NCBI GenBank assembly: GCA_963835955.1 | Contig: CAWIHZ010000010.1 | Coordinates: forward strand, 62,001-126,000 | Direction: 5' to 3' | DNA length: 64,000 nt | Source: Roseiarcus sp963835955 | GTDB taxonomy: Bacteria > Pseudomonadota > Alphaproteobacteria > Rhizobiales > Beijerinckiaceae | In this document: piece after piece, positions 43,224 to 53,121 of the stretch | Position numbering within the stretch: position 1 is the stretch's first letter | How the letters are laid out: every line of letters starts with the position of its first letter | The notes under the pieces: model-generated | Seen by the model: the letters and a program-made list of their open reading frames with translations, nothing else | The model's database searches: none | What the model was told of the DNA's origin: nothing | Made by a program: the position numbers and the translations under genes

Positions 43224-44093
43224 CTAATGAAATTTTATCACAATGGCTCTCAGTTCGCGCTCGACCGCGCTCAGACCGTCGAGGGCGGCGGCGAACGCGC
43301 CGCGCCCAAGAGCCCGCCAAATTCCGGACGTCCGTTCCGTCAAGCCGGCAATTGTGAGCGGAAACGTCGCGGCCTCTTCCAGCGCCCCCTTCTCATTGAC
43401 GAGGTAGCGCCTGTTGAGCGCGAACAGGACCTGGCCGACGCAGCACAGCGCCCGATAGACGCAACCTGCGATGTGCGTCTGATCGCTCCGGAGAACGGCG
43501 GTCCGGGCGTTGTCGATGCTGAACAAGACTTCCCACAGGAAGCGGCCAATCAGCGCCTCGCGCAGCCGCTCGGGATAGGGGGAAGTCAGCGCCTTCAGGT
43601 CCGCGATCATCCCTTCAGGATCATCGAGCGTCCGGCACAGCGCGATCTCCCCCATCCAGATCGCGGAGCAAAAACCATGCGGATGGCCGGGCTGATAGTC
43701 CATGCTGACGCGCCCGTCCCGGCAGGCGCGGATAATCTCGCCCACCGCCTCGCCGCAACGATACAAGAGATCGACCTTCCTGCCGCCGATCGACAACCAG
43801 CCGCCGCCGACGATCCACGGACCCCAGGCGCCGACCTCGGTCACGGCCGCCGCATCGGGATCGTCGACCGTGTCCCTCGCTACTTCGAGCAGTCGGACGG
43901 TGTTTAATGGCGCTCCCCGACTGTAGTAGAGGCCGATGTCGCAGTCGGAGCTGGGCGTCGCCACGCCTCTGGCTCGCGATCCACCGAGCACGACGGCCGC
44001 CACGCCCGGAACCGCTGCGAGGGCGGGAGCCACACGACATAGAAGCGGGTCCAGTGTTCCCGCCCCCTCTGACGCCTTTCCGGTTAAGATCAT
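43224..44093 (-). CDS. Nucleotidyltransferase-fold protein
   Basis: A 289-residue protein of the DNA polymerase beta-like nucleotidyltransferase fold. The core motif V-L-G-G-S-R-A-R-G, ten residues further D-C-D-I-G, shows G-G-S followed by the D-x-D metal pair. A third acid is likely in K-V-D-L-L-Y. Helical second domain from residue ~130, like DUF4037-type proteins. Relatives include antibiotic adenylyltransferases and toxin-type MNT proteins; no HEPN partner is next to it, so a toxin-antitoxin role is not supported. Standalone gene, divergent from creatininase. Confidence 0.75.
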   Translation of the reverse strand: MILTGKASEGAGTLDPLLCRVAPALAAVPGVAAVVLGGSRARGVATPSSDCDIGLYYSRGAPLNTVRLLEVARDTVDDPDAAAVTEVGAWGPWIVGGGWLSIGGRKVDLLYRCGEAVGEIIRACRDGRVSMDYQPGHPHGFCSAIWMGEIALCRTLDDPEGMIADLKALTSPYPERLREALIGRFLWEVLFSIDNARTAVLRSDQTHIAGCVYRALCCVGQVLFALNRRYLVNEKGALEEAATFPLTIAGLTERTSGIWRALGRGAFAAALDGLSAVERELRAIVIKFH

Positions 44094-44223
44094 GCTGTCT
44101 TCGGCCTCGAGCGGGCGCTCTATCCCATGAGCCCGGCGAAGTCATGCTCCCGGCTTCTGGCGCTGGCGACGGCGGTGCGCTAATGCGCGAGACGGCGCGC
44201 GATCGAAGACGAGGTCAATTGCG

Positions 44224-45648
44224 ATGCTGCCGACGAAATTCTGGGTGGACATGACCTGGCCGGACTTCCAGCGCGCCGACATGAGCGAGGTCGTTGCGGT
44301 CCTGCCGGTGGCGGCGATCGAACAGCATGGCCCGCATCTGCCGGTCGGCGTCGATGCTATCGTCAATGAGGGCTACGTCGGACGCGCGGCGGCGCGAATT
44401 CCCGACGACCTGCCGGTTCTGTTTCTGCCCTTGCAGGCTATCGGCGTCTCCGGCGAGCATCTCGGATATCCAGGCGCGCTGACGCTTTCGACCGAAACCG
44501 CGATCCACGCCTGGCGGGAGATCGGCGACAGCGTCGCGCGCGCCGGCTGCCGCAAGCTGATCGTCATCAATTCGCATGGCGGCAATGTCGCGGCGATCGA
44601 GGCGGTGATCCTCGATCTGCGCGTTCGCTGGCGGATGCTGGCGATCAACGCCTCGTGGCGCCGCCTCGGCTATCCCGACGGCCTGTTCTCGGCCCGCGAG
44701 GCGGCGCACGGAATTCACGGCGGCGACGTCGAGACTTCGCTCACGCTCGCCTTCCGGCCGGAGACGGTGCGAATGGGCGAGGTCCGCGATTTCTTAAGCG
44801 CCGCCGAAGCCATGGAGCGCGATTTCGCGCTGCTGCGCGCCAAGCCGCCCCTCGGCTTCGCCTGGATGGCGAGCGACCTCAACCCGGAAGGGGCGGTCGG
44901 CGAAGCCGACAGGGCGAGCGCCGCCAAGGGGATGGCTGCGGCGGATTACGGCGTCGAGCAATTCCTCGCGTTGTTGCGCGACGCTCATGCGTTCGATCTT
45001 TCGCGCCTCGCGCCGGGCCCAGTCGAGTTCTCTGCGATGACTAGGCCGCATTTCGACTTCGAGCGCGCGGCGATGGCCTCCGGGCGTAAGCGGGTCGCCG
45101 GCGTCGATGAGGTCGGGCGCGGCCCGCTCGCGGGCCCGGTCGGAGTCGCGGCGGTCATTCTCGATCCCGACAATCTGCCGGACGGCGTCGACAATTCGAA
45201 AGCGCTTTGCGCGGCGCAACGCGAGGCTTTGCGCGAAGTGATTCTCGCCAAGGCCCTCAGCGTCTCGGTCGCGTTCGCCAGCGTTGCGGAAATCGACGCC
45301 TACAACATCCGCGGCGCCACTCTGCGCGCGATGGCGCGCGCGGTCGCCGCGTTGAGCCTCAATCCCGACCTCGCGCTGATCGACGGGCGCGACGCGCCGG
45401 ACGGGCTCATTTGCCCCGCGCGCCCGATCGTCGGCGGCGACGGCCTGTCGATGTCGATCGCGGCCGCCTCCATCATCGCCAAGACCTCGCGCGACGCTCT
45501 GATGCGCAACCTCGGGCGCGACTATCCCCAATACGGCTTTGCCGATCATGCGGGCTACGCCACCGCCCCGCATCGTCGGGCGATCGCGGTCTCGGGCCCC
45601 TGTCCCTACCACCGGCGCACTTTCCGCCTGACCATCGAGACCGTTTGA
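44224..45648 (+). CDS. rnhB: Fused creatininase-family amidohydrolase and ribonuclease HII
   Basis: One uninterrupted 474-codon frame joins two unrelated enzymes. Residues 1-270 are a creatininase-family metal amidohydrolase with A-I-E-Q-H-G-P-H-L-P (E33, H35), D44, N-S-H-G-G-N (H118) and G-G-D-V-E-T (E170) as ligand candidates. From residue 272 (ATG at 45037) comes a full RNase HII: V-D-E-V-G-R-G-P-L-A-G-P (D295, E296), L-I-D-G (D387) and R-D-A (D424), the four acids needed to cut RNA-DNA hybrids. Normal genes are separate; the lost stop lies between residues 262 and 272. The in-frame ATG has only a weak ribosome site, so either a true fusion or internal starts are possible. Confidence 0.88.
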   Translation: MLPTKFWVDMTWPDFQRADMSEVVAVLPVAAIEQHGPHLPVGVDAIVNEGYVGRAAARIPDDLPVLFLPLQAIGVSGEHLGYPGALTLSTETAIHAWREIGDSVARAGCRKLIVINSHGGNVAAIEAVILDLRVRWRMLAINASWRRLGYPDGLFSAREAAHGIHGGDVETSLTLAFRPETVRMGEVRDFLSAAEAMERDFALLRAKPPLGFAWMASDLNPEGAVGEADRASAAKGMAAADYGVEQFLALLRDAHAFDLSRLAPGPVEFSAMTRPHFDFERAAMASGRKRVAGVDEVGRGPLAGPVGVAAVILDPDNLPDGVDNSKALCAAQREALREVILAKALSVSVAFASVAEIDAYNIRGATLRAMARAVAALSLNPDLALIDGRDAPDGLICPARPIVGGDGLSMSIAAASIIAKTSRDALMRNLGRDYPQYGFADHAGYATAPHRRAIAVSGPCPYHRRTFRLTIETV

Positions 45649-45653
45649 CGCGA

Positions 45654-45838
45654 GAATCCGGCCGATCTCGCAAAAGGTTTCAAAAGCGTTGATTCCGACT
45701 CAGTCCTCTCAAAGTCTTGCGCCGTACAAAAACGACACAACGGCATCTGCGGAAGCATAACCGAGCCTTTACTTCGAATCAGTCATAAACGACGCGCCGG
45801 CTCGAACGATCCGGCTGTAGCGCCGAGTGGTTGCGTTC
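45654..45838 (+). promoter_or_regulatory. ccrM upstream region with four GANTC sites
   Basis: GANTC sites, the methylation target of CcrM, lie at 45654-45658 (the GAATC nearest the fusion gene), 45691-45695, 45697-45701 and 45776-45780. Caulobacter ccrM is controlled by GANTC methylation of its own promoter; this cluster suggests the same feedback here. A clear CtrA site (TTAA-N7-TTAA) was not found. Confidence 0.6.
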
Positions 45839-47041
45839 ATGCGTATTTTGCGTGCCGGAGCGTTAAGTCCCCCCGCCCAGATTCAGGTCTTGCGTACTGG
45901 CGCCGGCGAGACGAGACGCCCGGCCGCATTTGCTCCGGCTCGGCACGATGGCGATGCCCCGCCGCGCGACGTAATTCTGATCGGCGACTGCGTCGCTGAA
46001 ATGAACAGATTGCCCGAAGCCTGCGTCGACCTGGTCTTCGCCGACCCGCCCTATAATCTGCAGCTCGAAGGCGGCCTTTCGCGTCCAGACCAGAGTCTGG
46101 TCGACGCGGTCGACGACGACTGGGACAAGTTCGCGGACTTCGCCGAATACGACGCCTTCACTCGGGGCTGGCTGACCGCGGTCCGGCGGGTGATGAAGCC
46201 CAACGCCACGATCGTGGTCATCGGCTCGTACCACAACATCTTTCGGGTCGGCGCGATTCTCCAGGACCTCGGCTTCTGGATCCTCAATGACATCATCTGG
46301 CGCAAGGCCAATCCGATGCCGAATTTCCGCGGGCGTCGCTTCACCAACGCCCACGAGACCATGATCTGGGCCAGTCGCGACGCCGAGGCCAAAGCCTATA
46401 CGTTCAATTACGAGGCTTTGAAGGCCGGCAACGAGGATTGTCAGGCCCGATCCGACTGGTTCCTGCCGATCTGCACCGGCGCCGAGCGGCTGAAGGACGA
46501 GGGCGGGCGCAAGACCCACCCGACGCAGAAGCCCGAGGCGCTGCTGGCGCGCCTGTTGGTCGCGGCGTCCAACGCCGGAGATCTTGTTCTCGATCCGTTT
46601 TTCGGCTCCGGCACCACCGGCGCGGTCGCGCGCCGCCTGCGCCGTTCGTTCATCGGCGTCGAATGCGATCCCGCCTACGCCGCCGCGGCGCGCAGGCGCA
46701 TCGCCGCGGTCGAACCGCTCGTCGAGGAGGCGGTCGCGACCGCGCCGACCCGGCGCAGCGAACCGCGGGTCGCTTTCGCCAGCGTGGTCGAGGCCGGGCT
46801 GGTGCGGCCGGGCGAACAACTGGTCGACGCCCGGCGCCGCCACAACGCGCTGGTGCGCGTTGACGGAACGCTTGCCGCCGGGCCGGCGGTCGGCTCGATC
46901 CACAAGATCGGCGCACTCGTTCAGGGCCTGCCGGCCTGCAACGGCTGGACGTTCTGGCACATCGAGCGGGCCGGGCGGCTGACGCCGATCGACGATCTGC
47001 GCGCGAACATGCGCGCTGCAATGCGCGAAGCGGCGGAATAA
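45839..47041 (+). CDS. ccrM: Cell-cycle DNA adenine methyltransferase CcrM (GANTC)
   Basis: A 400-residue beta-class N6-adenine methyltransferase. The catalytic D-P-P-Y is at residues 69-72, the AdoMet motif F-G-S-G-T-T-G starts at residue 255, in beta-class order. The C-terminal domain V-R-P-G-E-Q-L ... H-N-A-L-V-R-V-D-G-T and W-T-F-W-H-I-E is the CcrM-specific DNA-binding part. It should methylate GANTC late in the cell cycle. I choose the ATG at 45839; a GTG four codons earlier is an alternative. The N-terminal ~45 residues are longer and less conserved than in Caulobacter. Confidence 0.95.
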   Translation: MRILRAGALSPPAQIQVLRTGAGETRRPAAFAPARHDGDAPPRDVILIGDCVAEMNRLPEACVDLVFADPPYNLQLEGGLSRPDQSLVDAVDDDWDKFADFAEYDAFTRGWLTAVRRVMKPNATIVVIGSYHNIFRVGAILQDLGFWILNDIIWRKANPMPNFRGRRFTNAHETMIWASRDAEAKAYTFNYEALKAGNEDCQARSDWFLPICTGAERLKDEGGRKTHPTQKPEALLARLLVAASNAGDLVLDPFFGSGTTGAVARRLRRSFIGVECDPAYAAAARRRIAAVEPLVEEAVATAPTRRSEPRVAFASVVEAGLVRPGEQLVDARRRHNALVRVDGTLAAGPAVGSIHKIGALVQGLPACNGWTFWHIERAGRLTPIDDLRANMRAAMREAAE

Positions 47042-47063
47042 AGCTGAAGGCCCGGCGCTACGG

Positions 47064-47978
47064 CTAGGCGAAGTCGCCCGCCCGCAGCAGGAACACCTCG
47101 CCGGCGCTCTCCTCGGTGTCGAGCCAGACAAAGGGCAGATGCGGGAATTCGCGCGTCAACCGCTCGCGGCCCCGCCCAATCTCGCACACGAGCATCCCCT
47201 TGCGGGTCAGATGCCCCGGCGCATCCCGCAGGATGCGGCGCACGATATCGAGGCCGTCCTCGCCCCCGGCGTGAGCCATGCGCGGCTCGGCCGCGAATTC
47301 GGGCGGAAATTCGGCCAGGGTTTCGGCGTCGACGTAGGGGGGATTGGCCAGGATCAGGTCGTAGCGCTTGCCCTTCAAGGCTGCGAACAGATCGCCGCGC
47401 TTTAGCGTAACGCGATCTCCAAGCCCGTGGTCTTCGACGTTGCGCCTGGCGACTGCGAGCGCTTCGGGCGAAAGCTCGCTGGCGTCGACCTGCGCATTGG
47501 GAAAGACGCGCGCGGCGAGAATGGCGAGCGAAGCGCCGCCTGCGCAGAGGTCGAGCACCTTCTTGACGTCGCGCGGATCGCCGGTCAGCGCGTTATCCTC
47601 GGCGAAGACCGTCATCAGCAATTCGCCGATATAGCTGCGGGGCACGATCGCGCGTTCATCGACATAGAACGGCACGCCCTGGATGTAGGCCCGTTTGAGC
47701 AGGTAGGCGGCGGGTTTTCGGGTCGCGACCCGCGCCTCGACGAGTTCGTCGAGCCGTTCGCGCTCGCGGCGCAGCAATCTCGCGTCGAGAAATGGTTCGA
47801 GCCTGTCGATCGGCAGGCTAAGCCCTTCCAGGATCAGATAGGCCGCTTCGTCGAAGGCGTTGTCTGCGCCGTGGCCGAACGCCAGACCGGCGGCGAGAAA
47901 GCGGGCGACCGCGTAGCGCAGCCAGTCACGCGGCGTTTGAAAGAGATCGAGGCGTTGTTCGGATTCCGGTTTAGCCAA
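47064..47978 (-). CDS. prmB: Ribosomal protein L3 glutamine methyltransferase PrmB
   Basis: A 304-residue class I methyltransferase that methylates a Gln of ribosomal protein L3. The HemK-family N-P-P-Y-V-D catalytic motif is present, with V-L-D-L-C-A-G-G-A-S as AdoMet site and the PrmB-specific Y-I-Q-G-V-P-F-Y-V-D-E-R segment. The start must be TTG at 47978: no ATG or GTG fits, and a stop lies close upstream; a GGGAG ribosome site is well placed. It converges on ccrM with 22 bases between the stops. Confidence 0.93.
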   Translation of the reverse strand: MAKPESEQRLDLFQTPRDWLRYAVARFLAAGLAFGHGADNAFDEAAYLILEGLSLPIDRLEPFLDARLLRRERERLDELVEARVATRKPAAYLLKRAYIQGVPFYVDERAIVPRSYIGELLMTVFAEDNALTGDPRDVKKVLDLCAGGASLAILAARVFPNAQVDASELSPEALAVARRNVEDHGLGDRVTLKRGDLFAALKGKRYDLILANPPYVDAETLAEFPPEFAAEPRMAHAGGEDGLDIVRRILRDAPGHLTRKGMLVCEIGRGRERLTREFPHLPFVWLDTEESAGEVFLLRAGDFA

Positions 47979-48094
47979 GCAATCGCCGCTCCCTTCGGAT
48001 CACGTCGCGCGCGCCAGCGCCCCTTGCCGCGGCTGGAAGCGAATCCAGCCGGACGTGGCCAAGGGCAATCGGAGGGCCACCAAGGGCGGTGCGC

Positions 48095-48367
48095 TCAATG
48101 GGCCCTCTTGCATCGATTCATGAAGTGTTTGCGCGGCTTGCCGTGCAAGTCCTGGGCGTCGGCCTTCTGGGAGCACTCGATCGACCTGGCGGACCTCTCG
48201 CCAGGGTCCGAATTGCGCGCGCGAGCGGCGTTGTTGGGCTTCGTATTGGCGGTGCTTGCGTCCCTCGGGGCGGTCGTGGCGTCCGGCGCGGCGGCGTCGA
48301 AGGCTATAGCGGCGCCAGCGGAAAAGAGGGAGAGGCCTCCGGCGCAAACCAAAGTCATTATCCGCAT
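48095..48367 (-). CDS. PsiF-like small secreted protein
   Basis: A 90-residue protein with a signal peptide (cut near residue 22, A-I-A-F-D) and an Ala/Thr-rich linker, then the PsiF repeat (I-E-C-S-Q-K-A-D-A-Q-D-L-H-G-K-P-R-K) ending C-K-R-A-H. The two Cys of the repeat are intact. PsiF is phosphate-starvation induced in E. coli; the function is unknown. It follows trmD on the same strand after 111 bases. The start is one of two ATGs (48367 or 48358). Confidence 0.82.
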   Translation of the reverse strand: MRIMTLVCAGGLSLFSAGAAIAFDAAAPDATTAPRDASTANTKPNNAARARNSDPGERSARSIECSQKADAQDLHGKPRKHFMNRCKRAH

Positions 48368-48478
48368 GTTGAAATATTACCCCGTACTGGACAATGCTTC
48401 ATCACATCCCCGAGCTGGTTATAGGGACCAGACCTCGAAGTTCGAACGTTTGCCGATCGTGCGCCCACGGGCCTCGCA

Positions 48479-49153
48479 TTAGATCAGATCGGGCCTGTGC
48501 GCGAGCGTGACGCGTCGGGCCTGTTCGCGTCGCCACTCGGCGATTTTGGCGTGGTCGCCCGACAAGAGCACGTCGGGAATGGCGCGGCCTTCCCACTCGC
48601 GCGGGCGCGTATATTGAGGATATTCGAGCAAGCCATTTTCGAAGCTCTCGGAGACCCCCGATTCCGTCTTGCCCATGACGCCGGGAATGAGCCGGACGCA
48701 GGCGTCCAGCACGGCGAGCGCCGCGACGTCGCCGCCGGAGAGCACATAGTCGCCGATCGACAGCTCCGTTAGCGCGCGCGCTTCGACGATCCGCTCGTCG
48801 ACCCCCTCGAAGCGCGGGCAGAGGATGACCAGTCCGGGCCCCATCGCCCATTCGCGCGCCAGGTCCTGCCGGAACGGCCGGCCGCGCGCGCTCATGATGA
48901 GGCGCGGGCGCAGGTCGCCGGGCGCGAGTGCGGCGTCGAGGCTCGCGGCCAGGACGTCGGCGCGCATCACCATGCCCGGGCCGCCGCCCGCCGGAGTGTC
49001 GTCGACGGCGCGATGGCGCCCGAGGCCGTGCTCGCGGATGTCGCGCGTCTCCAGCGACCAGAGCGAGCGCGCCAGCGCCTCGCCCGCCAGCGACTGACCG
49101 AGCGGGCCTGGGAAGGCGGCCGGAAACAGGGTGAGGATGGTGCAGGCGAACAT
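48479..49153 (-). CDS. trmD: tRNA (guanine37-N1)-methyltransferase TrmD
   Basis: A 224-residue SPOUT methyltransferase that makes m1G37 in tRNAs. Knot motifs are seen: G-G-G-P-G-M-V-M-R, C-P-R-F-E-G-V-D-E-R, and S-I-G-D-Y-V-L-S-G-G-D-V-A-A. The C-terminal R-P-R-E-W-E-G and L-L-S-G-D-H-A-K-I-x-x-W-R segments are complete. The ATG at 49153 gives M-F-A-C-T-I-L-T-L-F-P. Normal ffh-rpsP-rimM-trmD order, but petA interrupts it. Confidence 0.96.
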   Translation of the reverse strand: MFACTILTLFPAAFPGPLGQSLAGEALARSLWSLETRDIREHGLGRHRAVDDTPAGGGPGMVMRADVLAASLDAALAPGDLRPRLIMSARGRPFRQDLAREWAMGPGLVILCPRFEGVDERIVEARALTELSIGDYVLSGGDVAALAVLDACVRLIPGVMGKTESGVSESFENGLLEYPQYTRPREWEGRAIPDVLLSGDHAKIAEWRREQARRVTLAHRPDLI

Positions 49154-49209
49154 CGGGGCCACGCTTACCGCGTTCGCCCGGCTGCTGTCATTTCCAATCG
49201 CCGCAGGCC

Positions 49210-49863
49210 TCAGACCTGCAGGATGGAGTTGAAATCGAAAGTCCCGCCCGGCGGATTTTCGCCGACCCGCACCGTCTTCTCGTTGGGGAAATGATAGGGC
49301 GGGACGGGAAGGTTGTAGGGCGCGGGAACGCCGTCGAACACGCGGCCCGCCAGGTCGTATTTCGAGCCGTGGCACGGGCAGAAGAAACCGCCCGGCCAAT
49401 TGGGCGCGGGGTTGGTCGGATCGGGCTTCGGATCGAACAGCGGAACGCAGCCGAGATGGGTGCAGATCCCGACCAGAACCAGGATCTCCGGTTTGATCGA
49501 TCGATGCCAGTTGGCCGCGTAGGGCGGCTGCTGCCACTCTTGCGAATTGGGATCGCGCAGATTCGCGAGGAGTTTGGGATTGCGCAATTCCTCGAGCTCC
49601 GCCTTCCCCCGCCTGACGACGAAGATCGGCCGCGCGCTCCACAGCGCGACCACCCGTTGGCCGGGCTGAATCTGGCTGATGTCGATGTCGACCGGGCCCG
49701 CGGCCGCTATGGTCGCCGCGTCCGGATTCATCTGGGCGATGAACGGCCACGCCGCCGCTCCCAAGCCGACCGCGGCGACGGACCCGGTGACGAGGTAGAG
49801 GAAGTCGCGGCGCGAGGCCGAAGCCGTCTCAGGTCCGTCCGAGAGGGTATGGGAACTCGTCAT
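49210..49863 (-). CDS. petA: Ubiquinol-cytochrome c reductase iron-sulfur (Rieske) subunit
   Basis: A 217-residue Rieske protein of the bc1 complex. A twin-Arg signal-anchor (S-R-R-D-F-L-Y-L-V-T-G-S) opens it. Two cluster motifs are complete: C-T-H-L-G-C and C-P-C-H-G-S, with the closing P-A-P-Y-N-L-P-V-P-P-Y. The ATG at 49863 is used. It lies between rimM and trmD, not next to cytochrome b and c1 genes, which are not seen in the window. So the subunit must join a complex encoded elsewhere, or be a second copy. Confidence 0.94.
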   Translation of the reverse strand: MTSSHTLSDGPETASASRRDFLYLVTGSVAAVGLGAAAWPFIAQMNPDAATIAAAGPVDIDISQIQPGQRVVALWSARPIFVVRRGKAELEELRNPKLLANLRDPNSQEWQQPPYAANWHRSIKPEILVLVGICTHLGCVPLFDPKPDPTNPAPNWPGGFFCPCHGSKYDLAGRVFDGVPAPYNLPVPPYHFPNEKTVRVGENPPGGTFDFNSILQV

Positions 49864-49971
49864 GTCATGCGCCTCCACGAACCAAGGGTCATAACGTCGA
49901 TTCGACGCGGCGTCGAGCGTTTCCGCCGCGCGCGAACCCAAAGTTCGGCCGCGCGCGGCCTCAGCGCCAAA

Positions 49972-50496
49972 TCAGTCCTCGCCCTCGACCTCCCGCGGCG
50001 GCTCGATCACGATCCGGCCGGCCTCGAAATCGATTGTCGGCGCTATTCGCCTGGTGAACGGCGCCAAAAACGTTTCGCCGCCGCCATCGGCTACGATCTC
50101 GAGGATGTCGCCGGCGCCGTGGTTGCTCAACGAGGCGACCCGCCCCAGGCGCTCGCCCGCGGCGGTGACGGCTTCGAGGCCGATCAGATCGTCATAATAA
50201 AACTCGTCCGCGCTTGGGCGCGGCAATTGGTCGCGGCGGGCGAAAATCTCCACCCCGGTCAGCGCCGCGGCGGCCTCGCGCGTGTCAACGCCCTTCACCC
50301 GCGCCGTCAGCATGTCGCCCTTGAGCGGGCGAAGGCTTTCGAAGGCGAAGACGCGCGCGCGCGCCTTGTCGGTCAGCGGCCCATAGCCGCCGATCGCCAA
50401 AGGGTCGCTGGTATGCGATTTGAGCCGCGTCTCGCCGCCCACGCCTCTCGGCGCGCCGAATACGCCGAGCAGAACCAGGCGGTCCGCCGCGCGCAA
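49972..50496 (-). CDS. rimM: 16S rRNA processing protein RimM
   Basis: A 174-residue RimM of usual size, helping 30S head maturation through binding S19. It has the N-terminal L-L-G-V-F-G-A-P-R-G-V-G-G-E pattern and the PRC-barrel part from residue ~100 (F-Y-Y-D-D-L-I-G-L-E, P-R-x-x-E-G-E). The start is TTG at 50496; no ATG or GTG fits, and a GAGG site is just upstream. It lies 23 bases after rpsP. Confidence 0.92.
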   Translation of the reverse strand: MRAADRLVLLGVFGAPRGVGGETRLKSHTSDPLAIGGYGPLTDKARARVFAFESLRPLKGDMLTARVKGVDTREAAAALTGVEIFARRDQLPRPSADEFYYDDLIGLEAVTAAGERLGRVASLSNHGAGDILEIVADGGGETFLAPFTRRIAPTIDFEAGRIVIEPPREVEGED

Positions 50497-50519
50497 CGCC
50501 TCGACCCTGACGCGGGCGT

Positions 50520-50882
50520 TCAGGCCGCGGGCGCTTCGGCGGCCTTGGCGGCGGCGGCTTCTGCCGCGGCGGCGCGCTCCTGCGCCTTCTTCCTCGGCTT
50601 GGCCTTTTCCGGGTTCACGCGGGTCTCGCGCTTGGCGAGGCCGAGACCGTCGAGGAGGCGCAGCACCCGGTCGGTCGGCTGGGCCCCCTTGGCGAGCCAG
50701 GCCTTGGCCTTCTCCTGGTCGAGCACCAGACGGCTCGCGTCGTCCTTGGCCTTCAAGGGATCGAAGGCGCCGATTTTTTCGACGAAGCGCCCGTCGCGCG
50801 GCATGCGCGCGTCGGCGACGACGATGCGATAGAACGGACGCTTCTTGGCGCCGCCGCGCGAAAGGCGGATTTTGAGGGACAT
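50520..50882 (-). CDS. rpsP: 30S ribosomal protein S16
   Basis: A 120-residue S16: the opening M-S-L-K-I-R-L-S-R-G-G-A-K-K-R-P-F-Y-R-I-V-V-A-D is classical. The first ~85 residues are S16 proper; the rest is an Ala/Lys/Glu-rich tail, common in alphaproteobacteria. It is a core component of the small subunit. Translation start at ATG 50882. Located between ffh and rimM as usual, with a palindromic repeat just upstream. Confidence 0.97.
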   Translation of the reverse strand: MSLKIRLSRGGAKKRPFYRIVVADARMPRDGRFVEKIGAFDPLKAKDDASRLVLDQEKAKAWLAKGAQPTDRVLRLLDGLGLAKRETRVNPEKAKPRKKAQERAAAAEAAAAKAAEAPAA

Positions 50883-50934
50883 TGCGGTTTTCCTTTCAGA
50901 GTCGATCGCGGATCAAGATTTCATTCGATGCTTG

Positions 50935-51031
50935 CCCTCGCCCCTGCCCTCTCCCGCATAGGGCGTTCGCTAGAACGCCCGTCTTTCGACGGGCCATGCG
51001 GGAAAAGGCGCCCCGAAGGGTCGGACGAGGG
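50935..51031. repeat. Cloverleaf-like palindromic repeat between ffh and rpsP
   Basis: A nested inverted repeat of about 97 bases. Outermost CCCTCG (50935-50940) pairs with CGAGGG (51026-51031). Then CCCGCAT (50953-50959) pairs with ATGCGGG (50996-51002). Inside, GGGCGTTC-GCTA-GAACGCCC (50961-50980) makes an eight-base stem and CCCGTC-TTTC-GACGGG region (50978-50993) a competing six-base stem. This is the shape of the REP/RIME-type repeats of rhizobia and relatives. Confidence 0.75.
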
Positions 51032-51032
51032 C

Positions 51033-52607
<1,575 letters not shown>

Positions 52608-52623
52608 GGGCTCGCTCCTTATT

Positions 52624-52720
52624 GAGGCGGTGGGCGGTGGGCGATTCGCAGCCGCAACGCGACGAGAAGCGGCCTGCCCGCCCGCCGCCCCAGCCCCTAC
52701 CGCCTATTGCTCACCGCCTC
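52624..52720. repeat. Inverted repeat upstream of ffh
   Basis: GAGGCGGTG (52624-52632) pairs with CACCGCCTC (52712-52720), with further partial pairing inside (GGGCGGTGGGCG against CGCCTATTGC with gaps). It lies just upstream of the ffh start on the minus strand. The word GGCGGTGGGCG and its like occur as intergenic repeats in other proteobacteria. Possible regulatory hairpin. Confidence 0.45.
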
Positions 52721-52840
52721 GCGCCCTCCACAAAACGCTAAACGCGCCCGGGGGCGCGACGCGCTGCCGGACGTGGACCGCTGGCCTCCAGGGGACAGTC
52801 GGCTGATCGACGAGGCCAGAACCTGACGAAGTGCGCGCTT

Positions 52841-53089
52841 CTAGTCGCCGCGACTGACGATGTCAAACTCGAATGGGGCCGTCCAGCGGCCGCCTTGCGG
52901 GGTCGCATAGGCCCGGGACCTGAGCTCCGAAATCCGCGCCTCGACGACCGTTGGAGCCCCGACGACGCCCGGACGTACTTCCGCGCCGCGCAGTCCGCGC
53001 TCGAGCGCCGGCTCGTCGAAAACGGCGACATCCTCCGCGGAGAGCTTGGGGAAGTTGGAACCGGGCGGACGATCGATATAATGTTGCAT
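52841..53089 (-). CDS. Doubtful small hypothetical protein
   Basis: An 82-codon frame with a balanced composition (D/E and R/K mixed, few Arg runs) beginning M-Q-H-Y-I-D-R-P-P-G and ending V-S-R-G-D. The start is 33 bases from the aroQ start and faces away from it. No family is recognised and the ribosome site is weak. It could equally be the leader region of aroQ read backwards. Confidence 0.3.
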   Translation of the reverse strand: MQHYIDRPPGSNFPKLSAEDVAVFDEPALERGLRGAEVRPGVVGAPTVVEARISELRSRAYATPQGGRWTAPFEFDIVSRGD

Positions 53090-53121
53090 GGTATGGATTT
53101 TCCGAGGGGGCAGGAGCGCCA

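Noticed and set aside
43224..44093. Nucleotidyltransferase as part of a HEPN/MNT toxin-antitoxin pair
   Set aside because: No HEPN gene is adjacent, and the protein is longer than MNT antitoxins.
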